Shown piece after piece: positions 43,837 through 52,137 of a DNA stretch of 64,000 nucleotides; position 1 is the stretch's first letter; each line of letters starts with the position of its first letter. The translations under genes were made by a program, and so were the position numbers. The notes under the pieces were generated by a model. It was not told the DNA's origin, made no database searches, and saw nothing but the letters and a program-made list of their open reading frames with translations. The stretch is from Candidatus Jordarchaeales archaeon. GTDB lineage: Archaea; Asgardarchaeota; Jordiarchaeia; Jordiarchaeales; Freyrarchaeaceae. The stretch is from the NCBI GenBank assembly GCA_038889235.1, contig JAWAHN010000002.1, positions 354,288 to 418,287 on the forward strand, written 5' to 3'.

Positions 43837-44580
43837 TTGAAGGTGTTTCACTTGGTAGAAGGAAGCGAGTTTCCTTACCTTTCACATGGGGAAAGAATTC
43901 TGTGGAGTGTCAGCGGGGTTAAAATCAGGGATGATGAGGGGAGGGAGACAGAGGAGGGGAACATCTATGTTACTAATCTGCGGCTGATATTCCATGGTAA
44001 GATGGCGTCCTTCTCGAAAAACCTCAAAAAAGGCGGCAAAGGCGTTACAGCTCTAAGCCTTTTCCTGGAGAACATTAGCAATGCTAAAGCGCTAGACGAA
44101 ACAAAGGAGCTCGAAATAGAATACTACGTAGATGAGAGCCTCTCCGGCCTGAGTTGCGGAAGAGTGTTCCTAAGTGGGCTCACGGAAGTGCAAATAGGCC
44201 GCCTAATCCTCTTGGTGGAAGAATTCAAGAAGGGCACGCGTCCAGCGCTCAAAGGTTTAGAGGGAGAAAAGGAAAAGAAAGCGAAAGGCACTCTTAGCAG
44301 GATTCTTGAAATCATAAACCCAGATGAGGGAAAGGGAAGGTCTAAGGAAAAGCAGTCAAGAAAACGGGAGACTTTGCGCGCTTCAGTGTCTTCCGGGGGA
44401 AAGAGTGTTGCGAAAGAGGACGAAGAGCTCTTGAAGATTCCGCCCGGACTGGAAGTTGAAGGAGAAGTTGAGCTCATATGCCCCGCTTGTGGCGAGTGGA
44501 TAAAATGGAGGCCGGGGATGCTTGTTTGCCCAGCATGCAACAAGAAAATGAACCCGTTCACGGGGAAGGTTGTTGGATAG
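43837..44580 (+). CDS. PH/GLUE-like domain plus zinc ribbon protein
   Basis: 247 residues. Residues about 1-130 show the PH-superfamily pattern of GRAM/GLUE domains (EEGNIYVTNLRLIFHG followed by SLFLENISNAKAL). Residues about 135-200 are a charged, Lys/Glu/Ser-rich linker. Residues about 212-247 form a zinc ribbon (ICPACGEWIKWRPGMLVCPAC). This layout recalls lipid- or ubiquitin-binding adaptors such as Vps36, but that is inference. TTG start. It is 9 bp upstream of a membrane-anchored protein gene, probably one operon. Confidence 0.55.
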   Translation: MKVFHLVEGSEFPYLSHGERILWSVSGVKIRDDEGRETEEGNIYVTNLRLIFHGKMASFSKNLKKGGKGVTALSLFLENISNAKALDETKELEIEYYVDESLSGLSCGRVFLSGLTEVQIGRLILLVEEFKKGTRPALKGLEGEKEKKAKGTLSRILEIINPDEGKGRSKEKQSRKRETLRASVSSGGKSVAKEDEELLKIPPGLEVEGEVELICPACGEWIKWRPGMLVCPACNKKMNPFTGKVVG

Positions 44581-44589
44581 CGGGGTGAA

Positions 44590-45261
44590 GTGGTGGCTGA
44601 AAACTTTGTCGACCTTGCAGGCACTATAGGAGCTGTGTTGCTTTTCGCGTTCATGGCGGCGTTTATCGTCACTTACTCCCTCGGATTGAAGAAAAACAAG
44701 CAGCTCTTGGAGAAGTACTACACGCTTGTAAACGAGTGGGTTAAAACGCGCTTCAAGGTGGTTGATAGAAGAGTGTACAAGTTTAACGGGTTCAGATTGA
44801 AATGTGTCTCCACGGACATACCCCTGGAGAGGCTAGATGTTTCCCTCTACCTCGCGAACAGAGAAAACCCACTGTATTACATAGTCTCCAAGGCGAAACC
44901 CCGCTACGATGTTTTTGTTTGCGAGGCATACTTCAAGGCAAGACCCCGCTTCTCCATGGAAATATTCAACCCCAAGAAGGTTGTTTTAGACTGCAGCATG
45001 GAAACAGTTGCAAAAATTGGCGAGCTAGAAGTACGTGCACCCGGCGCGGACGCGGTCTTAAACCTACTAGAAGACATTAAAGAACATGTCGAAAGTTTGA
45101 AAGACATCATAATCAGGGTCTCGCTGAGAAGCGGCAAGCCGCACCTCATATACTCTTTCGTGGCAAACGAGTCAAAACTAGTTTCAGCCCTAAGCCTGGT
45201 CGAAAAAATAGGATGGCACTTTAGACCCGTCAGGCCAAGGCCGAAATTCCTTGAAGGCTGA
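44590..45261 (+). CDS. Membrane-anchored protein, unknown
   Basis: 223 residues with one N-terminal membrane helix at about 9-32 (TIGAVLLFAFMAAFIVTYSL), then an alpha/beta cytoplasmic or external domain of about 185 residues with no recognised motif. GTG start at 44590 or 44593. Follows the PH-like/zinc-ribbon gene by 9 bp, suggesting a shared membrane-linked function. Stop is 4 bp from the end of the convergent zinc-ribbon gene. Confidence 0.6.
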   Translation: MVAENFVDLAGTIGAVLLFAFMAAFIVTYSLGLKKNKQLLEKYYTLVNEWVKTRFKVVDRRVYKFNGFRLKCVSTDIPLERLDVSLYLANRENPLYYIVSKAKPRYDVFVCEAYFKARPRFSMEIFNPKKVVLDCSMETVAKIGELEVRAPGADAVLNLLEDIKEHVESLKDIIIRVSLRSGKPHLIYSFVANESKLVSALSLVEKIGWHFRPVRPRPKFLEG

Positions 45262-45265
45262 CGGA

Positions 45266-45937
45266 TCACTTGGCACTTCTAAAAACGCCTGGCTTCTCCT
45301 CTATTATGACGCCGCTCCTGTGAAGCTTCTCTATAACCTCCTCAACCTTCTCGGGAGAATACCCTCTTTCAACAAGCATCTTAACAACATCTGTTTTAGG
45401 CGTTGGCACCGAAAACGCGTCAATAACCGCCTTAACTAGACCGGTAGCCCCCCTTGAGCTGGGGGCTCTCTCAACTGCCACATGACTTGAAACGGTGCAC
45501 CTGACGGTCCACGGTGAAGGGAAAAGCACCACGCCCTTCAACGTGAGCTGCGGTAACTTCTCCTTAACCCACTCGACGTCTAATCCATATCTCTCACACA
45601 GCTCTTCAAGCTCATTCAACGATACCTCTCTCTCTGAGCAGTGCTCTACGAGCACCTTCATCAGAAGGGTTGAACTTCTCACCCCCGCTTTTGGAGGTCT
45701 ATCCTCAGCCTTCACAGCCTGCTCCCTAATGACCTCCTTCACCTCTGGAGGAGCCGACCTGGCGTTGTAAAGCTTAACGAGCTCGTTAGCCCTCCTCAAA
45801 TCTCCAACCACCTGCGCGTGGAGCAAGTCCACTTTTACCACTCTTCCACACCTGGGACACCGTCTGCTCTTCTGCGACGTTGGAGCGAAAGTGTAACAGT
45901 TGCAGTTAGGACACTTAAAGACAGCATACCCGTTCAA
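45266..45937 (-). CDS. Zinc-ribbon (DUF1922-like) plus winged-helix protein
   Basis: About 223 residues. N-terminal zinc ribbon FKCPNCNCYTF and RRCPRCGRVVKV, similar to DUF1922; then a linker and two winged-helix-like segments (about 95-145 and 175-223; the latter TPKTDVVKMLVERGYSPEKV and VFRS). Probably nucleic-acid binding. The chosen start is TTG 45937 behind GGGGGGTG; ATG 45955 is in frame but lacks an SD. Confidence 0.65.
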   Translation of the reverse strand: MNGYAVFKCPNCNCYTFAPTSQKSRRCPRCGRVVKVDLLHAQVVGDLRRANELVKLYNARSAPPEVKEVIREQAVKAEDRPPKAGVRSSTLLMKVLVEHCSEREVSLNELEELCERYGLDVEWVKEKLPQLTLKGVVLFPSPWTVRCTVSSHVAVERAPSSRGATGLVKAVIDAFSVPTPKTDVVKMLVERGYSPEKVEEVIEKLHRSGVIIEEKPGVFRSAK

Positions 45938-46192
45938 GCAACACCCCCCATACACGCGAAACCGACCTAAGGATCACTTTGAACAGCTCCCCCAGGGTTG
46001 GGGGCGCGTAGAAACGAAAATCCTTTGCACAGCTCAAATTTCTGTACAACCTCCATAAAGAACCATCGAAATTGTCCTCTGTTCACTGTTTAAAATATTT
46101 TAACTCTTCTTTTTAACCGATTTATTTTTAGGGTTGTAGTATCCTATTAGAGTAGAGGTGTTGCGCCGGCTTTCCCTGAGAGGTGTGTATTA

Positions 46193-46717
46193 ATGGACGC
46201 CGAAGTTCTCGCCGAGCTTAAAGCATACCTTGACGAGGAGATAGATAGGAAAAGTTACGAGTTAGAGGTTCTGAAGAAGATCAGGGAACTGGTTGAAAAA
46301 GAGCTGAAGGAAGCGAGTTTCAAGTCGGCTGCCGAGCTAGTAGAGCGGAAAGCCGAGGAAAGGGTTATACCATTGCTTTCGAGGGACGGGAAGACTGTGC
46401 TTGCTGAAATGCACATAGATAAGAACAGGGTCAGAATAGTTCCCTCAGCAGGGGTTAAGCTCTCCCACAGCTCTCCCCCGATAGTGTCCTTCTTGATCGG
46501 TAAAGTGTTGAACAGCATGACCGAAGAGGACAAGCGGCTTGCCGACGAAGGGGTGCTGCCGGACGAGGAGAGAATGAGGTACGAAATTAGCGTTTCGGGG
46601 GACGCCATAAAGGAGATAATTGTTACAAATTACAGGAACCAGCAGAGGCTGAACAGGATAAGGGAGGCGGCAAAGTGGTCCTTCCAAAAAGCGTATGAAC
46701 AGGCCAGTCAGAAGTAG
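46193..46717 (+). CDS. Conserved-looking archaeal protein, unknown
   Basis: 174 residues: N-terminal helical coiled-coil segment (about 1-60, YLDEEIDRKSYELEVLKKI), a compact beta-rich middle (KTVLAEMHIDKNRVRIVPS) and a helical end. Not recognised. It is 12 bp upstream of the next gene and preceded by an AT-rich promoter-like region, so it likely heads the operon 46193-48078. Confidence 0.65.
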   Translation: MDAEVLAELKAYLDEEIDRKSYELEVLKKIRELVEKELKEASFKSAAELVERKAEERVIPLLSRDGKTVLAEMHIDKNRVRIVPSAGVKLSHSSPPIVSFLIGKVLNSMTEEDKRLADEGVLPDEERMRYEISVSGDAIKEIIVTNYRNQQRLNRIREAAKWSFQKAYEQASQK

Positions 46718-46729
46718 TGGGGGAGGGGA

Positions 46730-47338
46730 ATGTTCTACAACTCATTTCCGGGGAAGAACGTCTTCCTCTTAAGCGAGGAGGAGGCGAGGCTCGTTAAGGA
46801 CGCTTACAAATTCTTCATCAAGAACGACATCGAAGAGACACTTTCAATATATGCTGCCGCCCTCATCAAAAGATATGTTAAGGCCGCTGGTGTTCCAAGG
46901 GAAAGGGAGGCCGCATACGCCGCAGCAATATACCTTGCAAGTAGGCATCCGTTCTCTTTTCCCAACCCCGTCTCCAAGGAGGAGTTTGCCGAGAGATTTG
47001 GGCTTAAGGCCAGCAGCCTTGAATGGTACACCGAAAGCATGGTTGAAAACCTCGGAATAATAAAGATATACGATTACAACAGGTTCCCATATTACATAGA
47101 TCCTGAAAGCGTGATAGGCGCCGTAATTAGGTCCGTCGTCAAATCCACAGTCGAGGAACTTGGGGTTCGAGCCCTCCTCGGAATAGAGGCCATAAGCGAG
47201 GAGGTTGTGGTTGAGGAACTCGTTGAAAGACTCGTTGATAAGCTGAAAATAGTTCCTCCTGTTTTCAAAAACGAGATGTACAGAGTTGTGAGGAGCATAA
47301 TGAGGGAGGAAATGGAGAAGGTGAGGGGGGAGCGTTGA
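46730..47338 (+). CDS. Cyclin/TFB-fold-like helical protein, unknown
   Basis: 202 residues, helical. The segment LIKRYVKAAGVPREREAAYAAAIYLASRH, then EEFAERFGLKASSLEWY, resembles a TFB cyclin repeat, but there is no zinc ribbon and only one such repeat is clear. The C-terminal half (VVEELVERLVDKL) is acidic and helical. ATG behind GGGGGAGGGGA. Its last 4 bp overlap the next gene. Could be a TFB-related adaptor; not sure. Confidence 0.6.
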   Translation: MFYNSFPGKNVFLLSEEEARLVKDAYKFFIKNDIEETLSIYAAALIKRYVKAAGVPREREAAYAAAIYLASRHPFSFPNPVSKEEFAERFGLKASSLEWYTESMVENLGIIKIYDYNRFPYYIDPESVIGAVIRSVVKSTVEELGVRALLGIEAISEEVVVEELVERLVDKLKIVPPVFKNEMYRVVRSIMREEMEKVRGER

Positions 47339-48078
47339 AGCTAAAAGTGCCCTCTGTAAAGGTTGATGGACGGGAAATTCCCCGCGTGTTGCTGGGCACG
47401 TCACCTTTCCTAGGCGCCGGGCAGTTCGGCGTGAAAGCATACGAGTACTATAAGAACTTTTTCAGAACCCCATCCAACATAACAGAGCTAGTAGCCGGCT
47501 GCATAAAGATGGGTGTTAACGGTGTGCAGCTCGTCGCATATCCCCAAATAGGGCGCGCCATAATCGCCGCCGAAGAAAGGACAGGTGTACGCCTTAAAGT
47601 CGTCGGTAGCCTGACGTTCGACGCACCCGACGAAGCCTTGAAGCACCTATCAGAGTTCGACACGGTTGCCGCGCTACTGCACGGGGAACAGACGGACAAG
47701 TTGGACATAAACGAGAGCAAGCTTTGGCTAAAGCGCATAGAAGATGAAGGATATCTCGCCGGAGTGGTTACACATAACCCTTCCAAGACGCTACCAGTAA
47801 TACTAGATGAGCTCGGAGTAAGCCTGTTAATGATGCCGCTCAACAAGCTTGGCTTCATGATGGGCGGACTGAAAGGGGAGGAACTCATGGAGATAATCGA
47901 CGAAAATGGTGCCAAAGTTATAGCAATGAAGCCCCTCGCGGCGGGGAAAATTAACCCGAGGAAGGCTATGGAATACGTTTTTTCATTCAAGAACGTTGTA
48001 GCAGTAGCCGTCGGGGTCACCTCGCTCAAAGAGGCGGAGGAAACCTTCTCGGCAGCACTAACAGTCATTTCAAGTTGA
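47335..48078 (+). CDS. Aldo/keto reductase-like TIM-barrel protein
   Basis: 247 residues, shorter than typical AKRs (about 300). RVLLGTSPFLGAGQFG at the start and KVIAMKPLAAGKINPRKA with VAVAVGVTSLKEAEETF at the end match AKR barrels. The usual catalytic Tyr in the Asp-Tyr-Lys-His tetrad is not apparent, so reductase activity is doubtful. TTG start overlapping the previous gene by 4 bp (translational coupling). Confidence 0.65.
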   Translation: MKLKVPSVKVDGREIPRVLLGTSPFLGAGQFGVKAYEYYKNFFRTPSNITELVAGCIKMGVNGVQLVAYPQIGRAIIAAEERTGVRLKVVGSLTFDAPDEALKHLSEFDTVAALLHGEQTDKLDINESKLWLKRIEDEGYLAGVVTHNPSKTLPVILDELGVSLLMMPLNKLGFMMGGLKGEELMEIIDENGAKVIAMKPLAAGKINPRKAMEYVFSFKNVVAVAVGVTSLKEAEETFSAALTVISS

Positions 48079-48136
48079 AACATGAGATATTTCCGATGCG
48101 CTCATCGGCCGCTCACCGCCCGGGAAAAACTTTCAG

Positions 48137-48817
48137 TCACTTCTTTTCTAGAAAAGCTAGCTCGTAGCAGTAAATAACTCGAGAGACAACGGTCCAAGCC
48201 TCAAGAGGCTTATCGTATATAGATATTTTTTCGTCAGCCAGTCTCTCCGTCTGCTCTGAAAACGAGCCATGAGGGAAGCCACCCACTATCACTGCTACTC
48301 TCTCCAGCGGCGTCAGCCTCCTCATATACTCGTCCAATCGAACCCTCACACCGTCCTCGCAGAATAAGATAGTCTTATCCGGCCTTATCTCACTCATCAG
48401 GGACGAGAGCGTCATGCTTCTGAGCTTCAGCAGCGGAGCCCCCTCAGGGGGGACTTGCCCGCACTCGTAAAGCTGCTCTATCAAACCAACGAAGCGATTG
48501 TAGTTTTTAGGTATTCTGACCTCGGGGTTGACCTCAATTACTTTGTCGTCTATCGTGTGCACGAAAATCCTCAGAAGGTTCTCCATGTTGAGGGGCGTTC
48601 TTAAAGCACATAAAAGGGAAACGTGCACTATGTCTGGTCTTCCCCTCTTCTCGCCGAGCGGCAGCCTCTTAACCAAGTGTGGGAAAAGCGAGGAATCAAG
48701 GATCATGCTTGAAGGCTTCCTGCCCCTCCTCTTAGCAATCCTGCGGACAACCGGATTCTTCTGGAGACTAGCCGGCACTGTTTCGAGGGCCGACTCAGCC
48801 AGTACTAGGAAAAGCAT
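48137..48817 (-). CDS. nep1: Ribosomal RNA pseudouridine methyltransferase Nep1 (Emg1)
   Basis: SPOUT-class N1-methyltransferase acting on a pseudouridine of small-subunit rRNA. The 226-residue product has RGRPDIVHVSLLCAL (substrate site), the VHTIDDKVIEVNPEVRIPKNYNRF segment and the SAM-knot region VAVIVGGFPHGSF. Required for 30S biogenesis. Divergent from rnp4 with an 80-bp gap. Confidence 0.94.
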   Translation of the reverse strand: MLFLVLAESALETVPASLQKNPVVRRIAKRRGRKPSSMILDSSLFPHLVKRLPLGEKRGRPDIVHVSLLCALRTPLNMENLLRIFVHTIDDKVIEVNPEVRIPKNYNRFVGLIEQLYECGQVPPEGAPLLKLRSMTLSSLMSEIRPDKTILFCEDGVRVRLDEYMRRLTPLERVAVIVGGFPHGSFSEQTERLADEKISIYDKPLEAWTVVSRVIYCYELAFLEKK

Positions 48818-48897
48818 TTTTCAACCCCTAAAATCTTCTTTATTAGAAGAAAAGAAAAACTTTGGGCACGGACAGGGGTCTGCCTAGGAGGCCGCGT

Positions 48898-49317
48898 ATG
48901 GTTCGGATTAAAAAGAAGCTGAGCGCTGAAGAAGTCAGGGAGATAGCATCTAGCAGAATACAAATACTTATGAAGCTTGCAGACGAGACCTTCTTAGAAA
49001 ATCAGGAGCTTGCCCAGAGGTACGTGGATTTAGCCAGGAAAATAAGCATGAAGACAAAGGTTAGACTGCCAAAAGCCTTAAGGCGCAGGATCTGCCGCCA
49101 CTGCGGCTCTTATCTCTGGCCCGGGGTAAACTGCAGGGTGCGGCTGAGAGTGAACAGGGAGCCGCATATCACGGTCACATGCTTGAAGTGTAGGCGCCAG
49201 ATGAGAATGTACTACAAGAAAGCAAGAAAGAAATGCGTCGCGCGAAACTTAGGCGATCGCCAGGTTATCGCGCCCGAAAAGCCGCACCAAACACCCCGAG
49301 AAAGCAACGCGATGTAA
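48898..49317 (+). CDS. rnp4: Ribonuclease P protein component 4 (Rpp21/Rpr2)
   Basis: Protein subunit of tRNA 5' processing RNase P. About 139 residues: basic helical N-terminus with IASSRIQILMKLADETF and a zinc ribbon RRICRHCGSYLWPGVNC, then VTCLKCRRQMRM. The chosen start is ATG 48898, 7 nt behind AGGAGG; the frame is open from 48862. Basic C-terminal tail. Confidence 0.93.
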   Translation: MVRIKKKLSAEEVREIASSRIQILMKLADETFLENQELAQRYVDLARKISMKTKVRLPKALRRRICRHCGSYLWPGVNCRVRLRVNREPHITVTCLKCRRQMRMYYKKARKKCVARNLGDRQVIAPEKPHQTPRESNAM

Positions 49318-49433
49318 AACATTTATGTGGCCTCGCAAGATACCTTTTAATTAGGGAAAGTGTCTTCAACTAACCTGTGAACAGTCCCCTTAACTCTTGA
49401 AAATTTTTCTTTCTACCTTGGAGGTGTAACAAA

Positions 49434-50042
49434 TTGGCCGCCAAAACCGAAGGGGAAGTTAAAGAGGAGGATGTCCAAGCACTCACGCAGATCCTAGAGT
49501 ACCTGTTTAAGGTCCCAGTGGAAGAGGAAATAGGTCGCAAGGCAGCGGAAATAGACCACATAGAGATCGTTGTCAAGTCCCCCATGCAACCACACTTCAA
49601 GGGTACTGTTGCAGACAGGTGGATTCCGAGGTTCACCGTGACGGAGTACAAGGGAGAAACGCTGCGCTTCTATCTCAGAGACCTCTACGAAACAGCTGAG
49701 TTCATGAGGACGATTTGGGAGGAAAACAAGCGTCTCAAAAAAATGGCGGAGGAGCTCAAACTAGTAAACAACCCCGGGTATCATGGAAAGTACCTCGTCA
49801 CCTCTGTAGCAGTGTTCTTTAAGGATGGAGGGTTCTTCTATTTCAACTACGACCCCAGAAAGCGCCACTACTTCTTCGCCTACCCGAAGAGAGTGGCGCC
49901 ACGCGAAGTGCCACCGGAGCAGGTGAAATGGGAGGAAAAGCTGAGAAGGCTGGGATACAAGAAGATAATTGACGAGAAAAAGATAAGGAAGGTCATGGAA
50001 CGCTATTTCAAAAGAAAAATGGAGCCATTCATATTCTTCTAG
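49434..50042 (+). CDS. Archaeal protein, unknown
   Basis: 202 residues, soluble, rich in aromatics. Conspicuous segments: FYLRDLYETAEFMRTIWEEN (helical) and FFYFNYDPRKRHYFFAYPKR, then a very basic C-terminal helix ending FIFF. TTG start 7 nt behind GGAGGTG. Sits after rnp4, so a translation- or RNA-related role is possible, but no family is recognised. Confidence 0.65.
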   Translation: MAAKTEGEVKEEDVQALTQILEYLFKVPVEEEIGRKAAEIDHIEIVVKSPMQPHFKGTVADRWIPRFTVTEYKGETLRFYLRDLYETAEFMRTIWEENKRLKKMAEELKLVNNPGYHGKYLVTSVAVFFKDGGFFYFNYDPRKRHYFFAYPKRVAPREVPPEQVKWEEKLRRLGYKKIIDEKKIRKVMERYFKRKMEPFIFF

Positions 50043-50162
50043 TCGATCGAAACAAGACCGGAAGCTGCCACGTGAATAACAAAAACAGTTTTATTAGAAA
50101 GAATAAATATACCCACCATGCTTTTCCTTACTGCGAACACTACTCATGGTTGTTGATCTTTT

Positions 50163-51038
50163 GTGATAAGAAAAGTCTTGATCATTCACAGAACTTCTGG
50201 GGTTCCCCTTCTGGTTGTTAACTTTGAACAGTTGGATAGTAGTCTCGATGACACGCTTCTAAGCGGCATGTTGAAAGCGCTAGAGGGGCTCGCTGAGGAG
50301 TTAAAGATAGGAAGTTTCAGCTCATTCAAAACGACAGACGCCATTTTCCTCGTCGCCTCCCTCAGCAACGTCCTCGTCGTTCTAATGTTGGAGCATGAAG
50401 ATGACATTGAGTACTACAAGCAGTTTGCCGTAGCGATAGCCTGGGATTTTGAGACCTCCTTCAAGTTAGAAAAGTGGAACGGCAACGTTGAGAATTTCCT
50501 AAAGTTCAGGGACCGGGTCGTCTCCATGCTAGGGAACCTGTCTTGGAAGGAGATGCTCGGAGAGGCGAGGAGGCTACCGGAGGGAGTTGCAGGCTACGTG
50601 GTCTACGATAGGGTTAACCGTCGATTTTGGTCGAATCTAGACGCGAACATAGATGTTGTTGAGTTAATCAATTCATGGGAGGGTATGTCGGGAGAGGTCA
50701 TTGAGGCGAACGATGAAAACCTAATCTACGTTTCTACCAAGTCGAAGCACACACCTTTCGGCGTCATAGGAATACTCCGCAAGCCTCTTCCGGAGAGGGA
50801 TGTTGAACGCTACAAGAAGCTGTTTGCGTTTATAGCCGAAAACGCCGACAAAACGTTCAGCCTGGTTAAGGAGACTTTAAAGGCTGCTGAAAAGCTCTTC
50901 GGTAAAGAGGCGGTTGAAGAAGTAAAGAAGTACGATGGGGGTATGCTCCTAGAAGTTTTGAGTCTCCACGAGGATCCCCTCACTCTCTTGGACCTCGTGC
51001 GAAAAATGTGTGTTCGAGGCGTAGTCTCAATAAAGTAA
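50163..51038 (+). CDS. Longin-like domain protein, larger paralogue
   Basis: 291 residues. The first ~125 residues (IRKVLIIHRTSGVPLLVV, FLVASLSNVLVVLML, FKLEKWNGNVENFLKF) show a longin/Roadblock-like beta-beta-alpha-beta pattern and align with the 140-residue protein at 58364-58786, sharing EKWNG and F-x2-F spacing. The C-terminal ~165 residues look like a second alpha/beta domain (GYVVYDRVNRRFWSN, GVIGILRKPLPERD). Longin domains partner small GTPases in archaea and eukaryotes; function here inferred. Confidence 0.5.
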   Translation: MIRKVLIIHRTSGVPLLVVNFEQLDSSLDDTLLSGMLKALEGLAEELKIGSFSSFKTTDAIFLVASLSNVLVVLMLEHEDDIEYYKQFAVAIAWDFETSFKLEKWNGNVENFLKFRDRVVSMLGNLSWKEMLGEARRLPEGVAGYVVYDRVNRRFWSNLDANIDVVELINSWEGMSGEVIEANDENLIYVSTKSKHTPFGVIGILRKPLPERDVERYKKLFAFIAENADKTFSLVKETLKAAEKLFGKEAVEEVKKYDGGMLLEVLSLHEDPLTLLDLVRKMCVRGVVSIK

Positions 51039-51054
51039 AGGTTGGATTGGTGAA

Positions 51055-52086
51055 ATGAGCAAAATAGTTTTTCTCTACGAGGTGTTAAAGTCCCCTGTTC
51101 TCTTCCTTGAACAATTGAGGGTTCTCAACGAGGCAAACAAGTATATGAAGCTCATTGCGGTTGAAGCTTTAGCCCCAGCTTTAAGCAAGCTTGGGGTTGG
51201 AGGAAGCGTAGAACTCAACGCCTTTATGGAAGCGGAGAAATTTGTCGACCGCTCCCTCCTTGCAGAGCTCCTGGTGCTCGTGGAAGAGGAGGGCATTATT
51301 AAGTTAGAGGAAGAGAAAATCACGCTCCTAAAGAAGCCCCAGCAGATTTCTCTCAGCGAAGCAATGGACAAAGCGCACCCCCTCCTTAGAGAAGCTTTCG
51401 GAACCTTCATGGAGCCGACTATAAGAGTTATCAGGGAGAGACTTTCAGGCAAACCAGCTAGAGATTTCAACTCAGGGGATCTCAGAGTGCACTGGAGCAT
51501 AGCCCTTGAAGGTAAATTCTACAGCATTCAAAGGGAGAAAGCGATAAAGTTTGCGAAACTGGTTGAGGAGGCAAAAAGCCGGAGTGGCACTTTCAGAATC
51601 CTGGATTATGGTTGTGGTGGCGGAGCGGGCACAGTGCAACTCTACAACAGTCTTTCCAGAGCAGTTGAAGACTTCGAAGTCGACGGGTGTGATATTTCAG
51701 AAGGGTTGCTTGAGATAGCAAGAGAGGAAGTGGCAGCCGGCCTCCCAATTCACTTCTTCAGCCTGAAAAAAGAGAAGCCCAAAGAAGGACGGTATGACGC
51801 CATATTCGCGTCTCACGTCCTCCACTGGACGGATGACCCTGTCAGGGTGATTGGTGAGCTTAAAAGCTACCTTAAGCCCGGTGGATTCATATTCGGTGTT
51901 GAGAGCATAATCTCAAAAAGACTCTACCCCATAGACCTGTTTATAAGAATATATGGGGCAAAGGGGTTCCCGAGCTTCAAGGAACTTCAAAGATGGTTTA
52001 ACGAAAACCGCATGTCGCTCGAATACGACCCTGTCTGGTTCTCGTTCAAAGCAACGCCGGTACAATTAAACCAGAAACAACTTTAA
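51055..52086 (+). CDS. SAM-dependent methyltransferase with N-terminal winged helix
   Basis: 343 residues. Residues about 15-105 form a winged-helix/dimerisation-like region (LLVLVEEEGIIKLEEEKITLL), as in O-methyltransferases; the SAM domain begins ILDYGCGGGAGTVQLYN (motif I) near residue 183, with GCDISEGLLEIA and FASHVLHWTDDP. The layout resembles plant/bacterial O- or C-methyltransferases. Starts 16 bp after the longin-like gene, probably the same operon. Substrate unknown. Confidence 0.8.
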   Translation: MSKIVFLYEVLKSPVLFLEQLRVLNEANKYMKLIAVEALAPALSKLGVGGSVELNAFMEAEKFVDRSLLAELLVLVEEEGIIKLEEEKITLLKKPQQISLSEAMDKAHPLLREAFGTFMEPTIRVIRERLSGKPARDFNSGDLRVHWSIALEGKFYSIQREKAIKFAKLVEEAKSRSGTFRILDYGCGGGAGTVQLYNSLSRAVEDFEVDGCDISEGLLEIAREEVAAGLPIHFFSLKKEKPKEGRYDAIFASHVLHWTDDPVRVIGELKSYLKPGGFIFGVESIISKRLYPIDLFIRIYGAKGFPSFKELQRWFNENRMSLEYDPVWFSFKATPVQLNQKQL

Positions 52087-52137
52087 GCGACGCACATCTC
52101 TTCTTTCCCAAGAAGCCTCCTTCAGAGAGGGGTCATC

